From assembly GCA_035378985.1 (NCBI GenBank), contig DAOSUR010000007.1, forward strand, positions 87,929 through 151,928: a stretch of 64,000 nucleotides of DNA. Direction: 5' to 3'. This DNA comes from Anaerohalosphaeraceae bacterium. Its GTDB lineage: Bacteria; Planctomycetota; Phycisphaerae; Sedimentisphaerales; Anaerohalosphaeraceae. Positions 63,996 to 64,000 of the stretch are shown here, piece by piece; positions within the stretch are counted from its first letter, which is position 1; every line of letters begins with the position of its first letter. Made by a program: the position numbers and the translations under genes. The notes beneath the pieces were generated by a model that worked only from the letters and a program-made list of their open reading frames with translations, did not search any database and was not told where the DNA came from.

Positions 63996-64000
63996 GTTCC

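Overview
The window looks like a chromosomal segment of a Gram-negative, polysaccharide-degrading bacterium, most plausibly a planctomycete of the Phycisphaerae/Sedimentisphaerales type. This is inference from gene content: a secreted GH127 arabinofuranosidase next to araA, a secreted protein ending in a dockerin-like repeat pair, class II ribonucleotide reductase, a dispersed division/cell-wall cluster with no ftsA/ftsZ in view, a bacterial topoisomerase VI A subunit, a DUF4954 protein, and a 23S rRNA gene with no 16S gene upstream of it.

Layout. 1-5090: a type I restriction-modification locus read on the minus strand (hsdM, a small membrane protein, hsdS, a four-helix-bundle protein, then hsdR running off the window), studded with heptanucleotide repeats. 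5569-11507: nrdJ behind a pair of NrdR-like boxes, a secreted DUF3616 protein, araA. 11553-19304: GH127 enzyme, a TRAP transporter with a UspA protein, and a secreted papain-like-fold protein. 19532-23812: pyruvate kinase, a two-DTG aspartyl-protease-like exoprotein, a PPOX-fold protein and a thioredoxin-fold protein. 23819-28479: a five-gene operon, TetR - lysine 2,3-aminomutase - two ATP-grasp ligases - GNAT, with two TGAC-N6-GTCA operator candidates.

28600-38658 is the cell-wall and division region in two converging operons: U32-murC-murB-ddl-ftsQ (+) and mraZ-orf67-rsmH-LysM-ftsL-like-ftsI (-). 38967-45359: a TolC/MacA/MacB-type tripartite exporter plus an SGNH hydrolase. 45364-59102: pheT, a sigma-54 activator, rplM-rpsI behind a consensus promoter, argC-ribD, ribF, a RidA-family gene, DUF4954, a SpoIIE phosphatase, a YggS-type PLP protein and topoisomerase VI subunit A. 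59237-60605: a strong promoter driving a structured RNA with its own terminator, then an nrnA-like DHH phosphoesterase.

60722-64000 is a ribosomal operon made of tandem promoters, leader hairpin, boxA, tRNA-Ile(GAT), tRNA-Ala(TGC) and 23S rRNA (5' part), lacking 16S. The 23S gene is interrupted at three places by intervening sequences that share nearly the same inverted-repeat arms (CCCGCACCTATTTTTG or its two-base-shorter form). Two (about 300 nt) each encode a small GIY-YIG nuclease and the third is a 71-nt arms-only relic. I consider this family of nuclease-coding rRNA insertions the most unusual system in the window.
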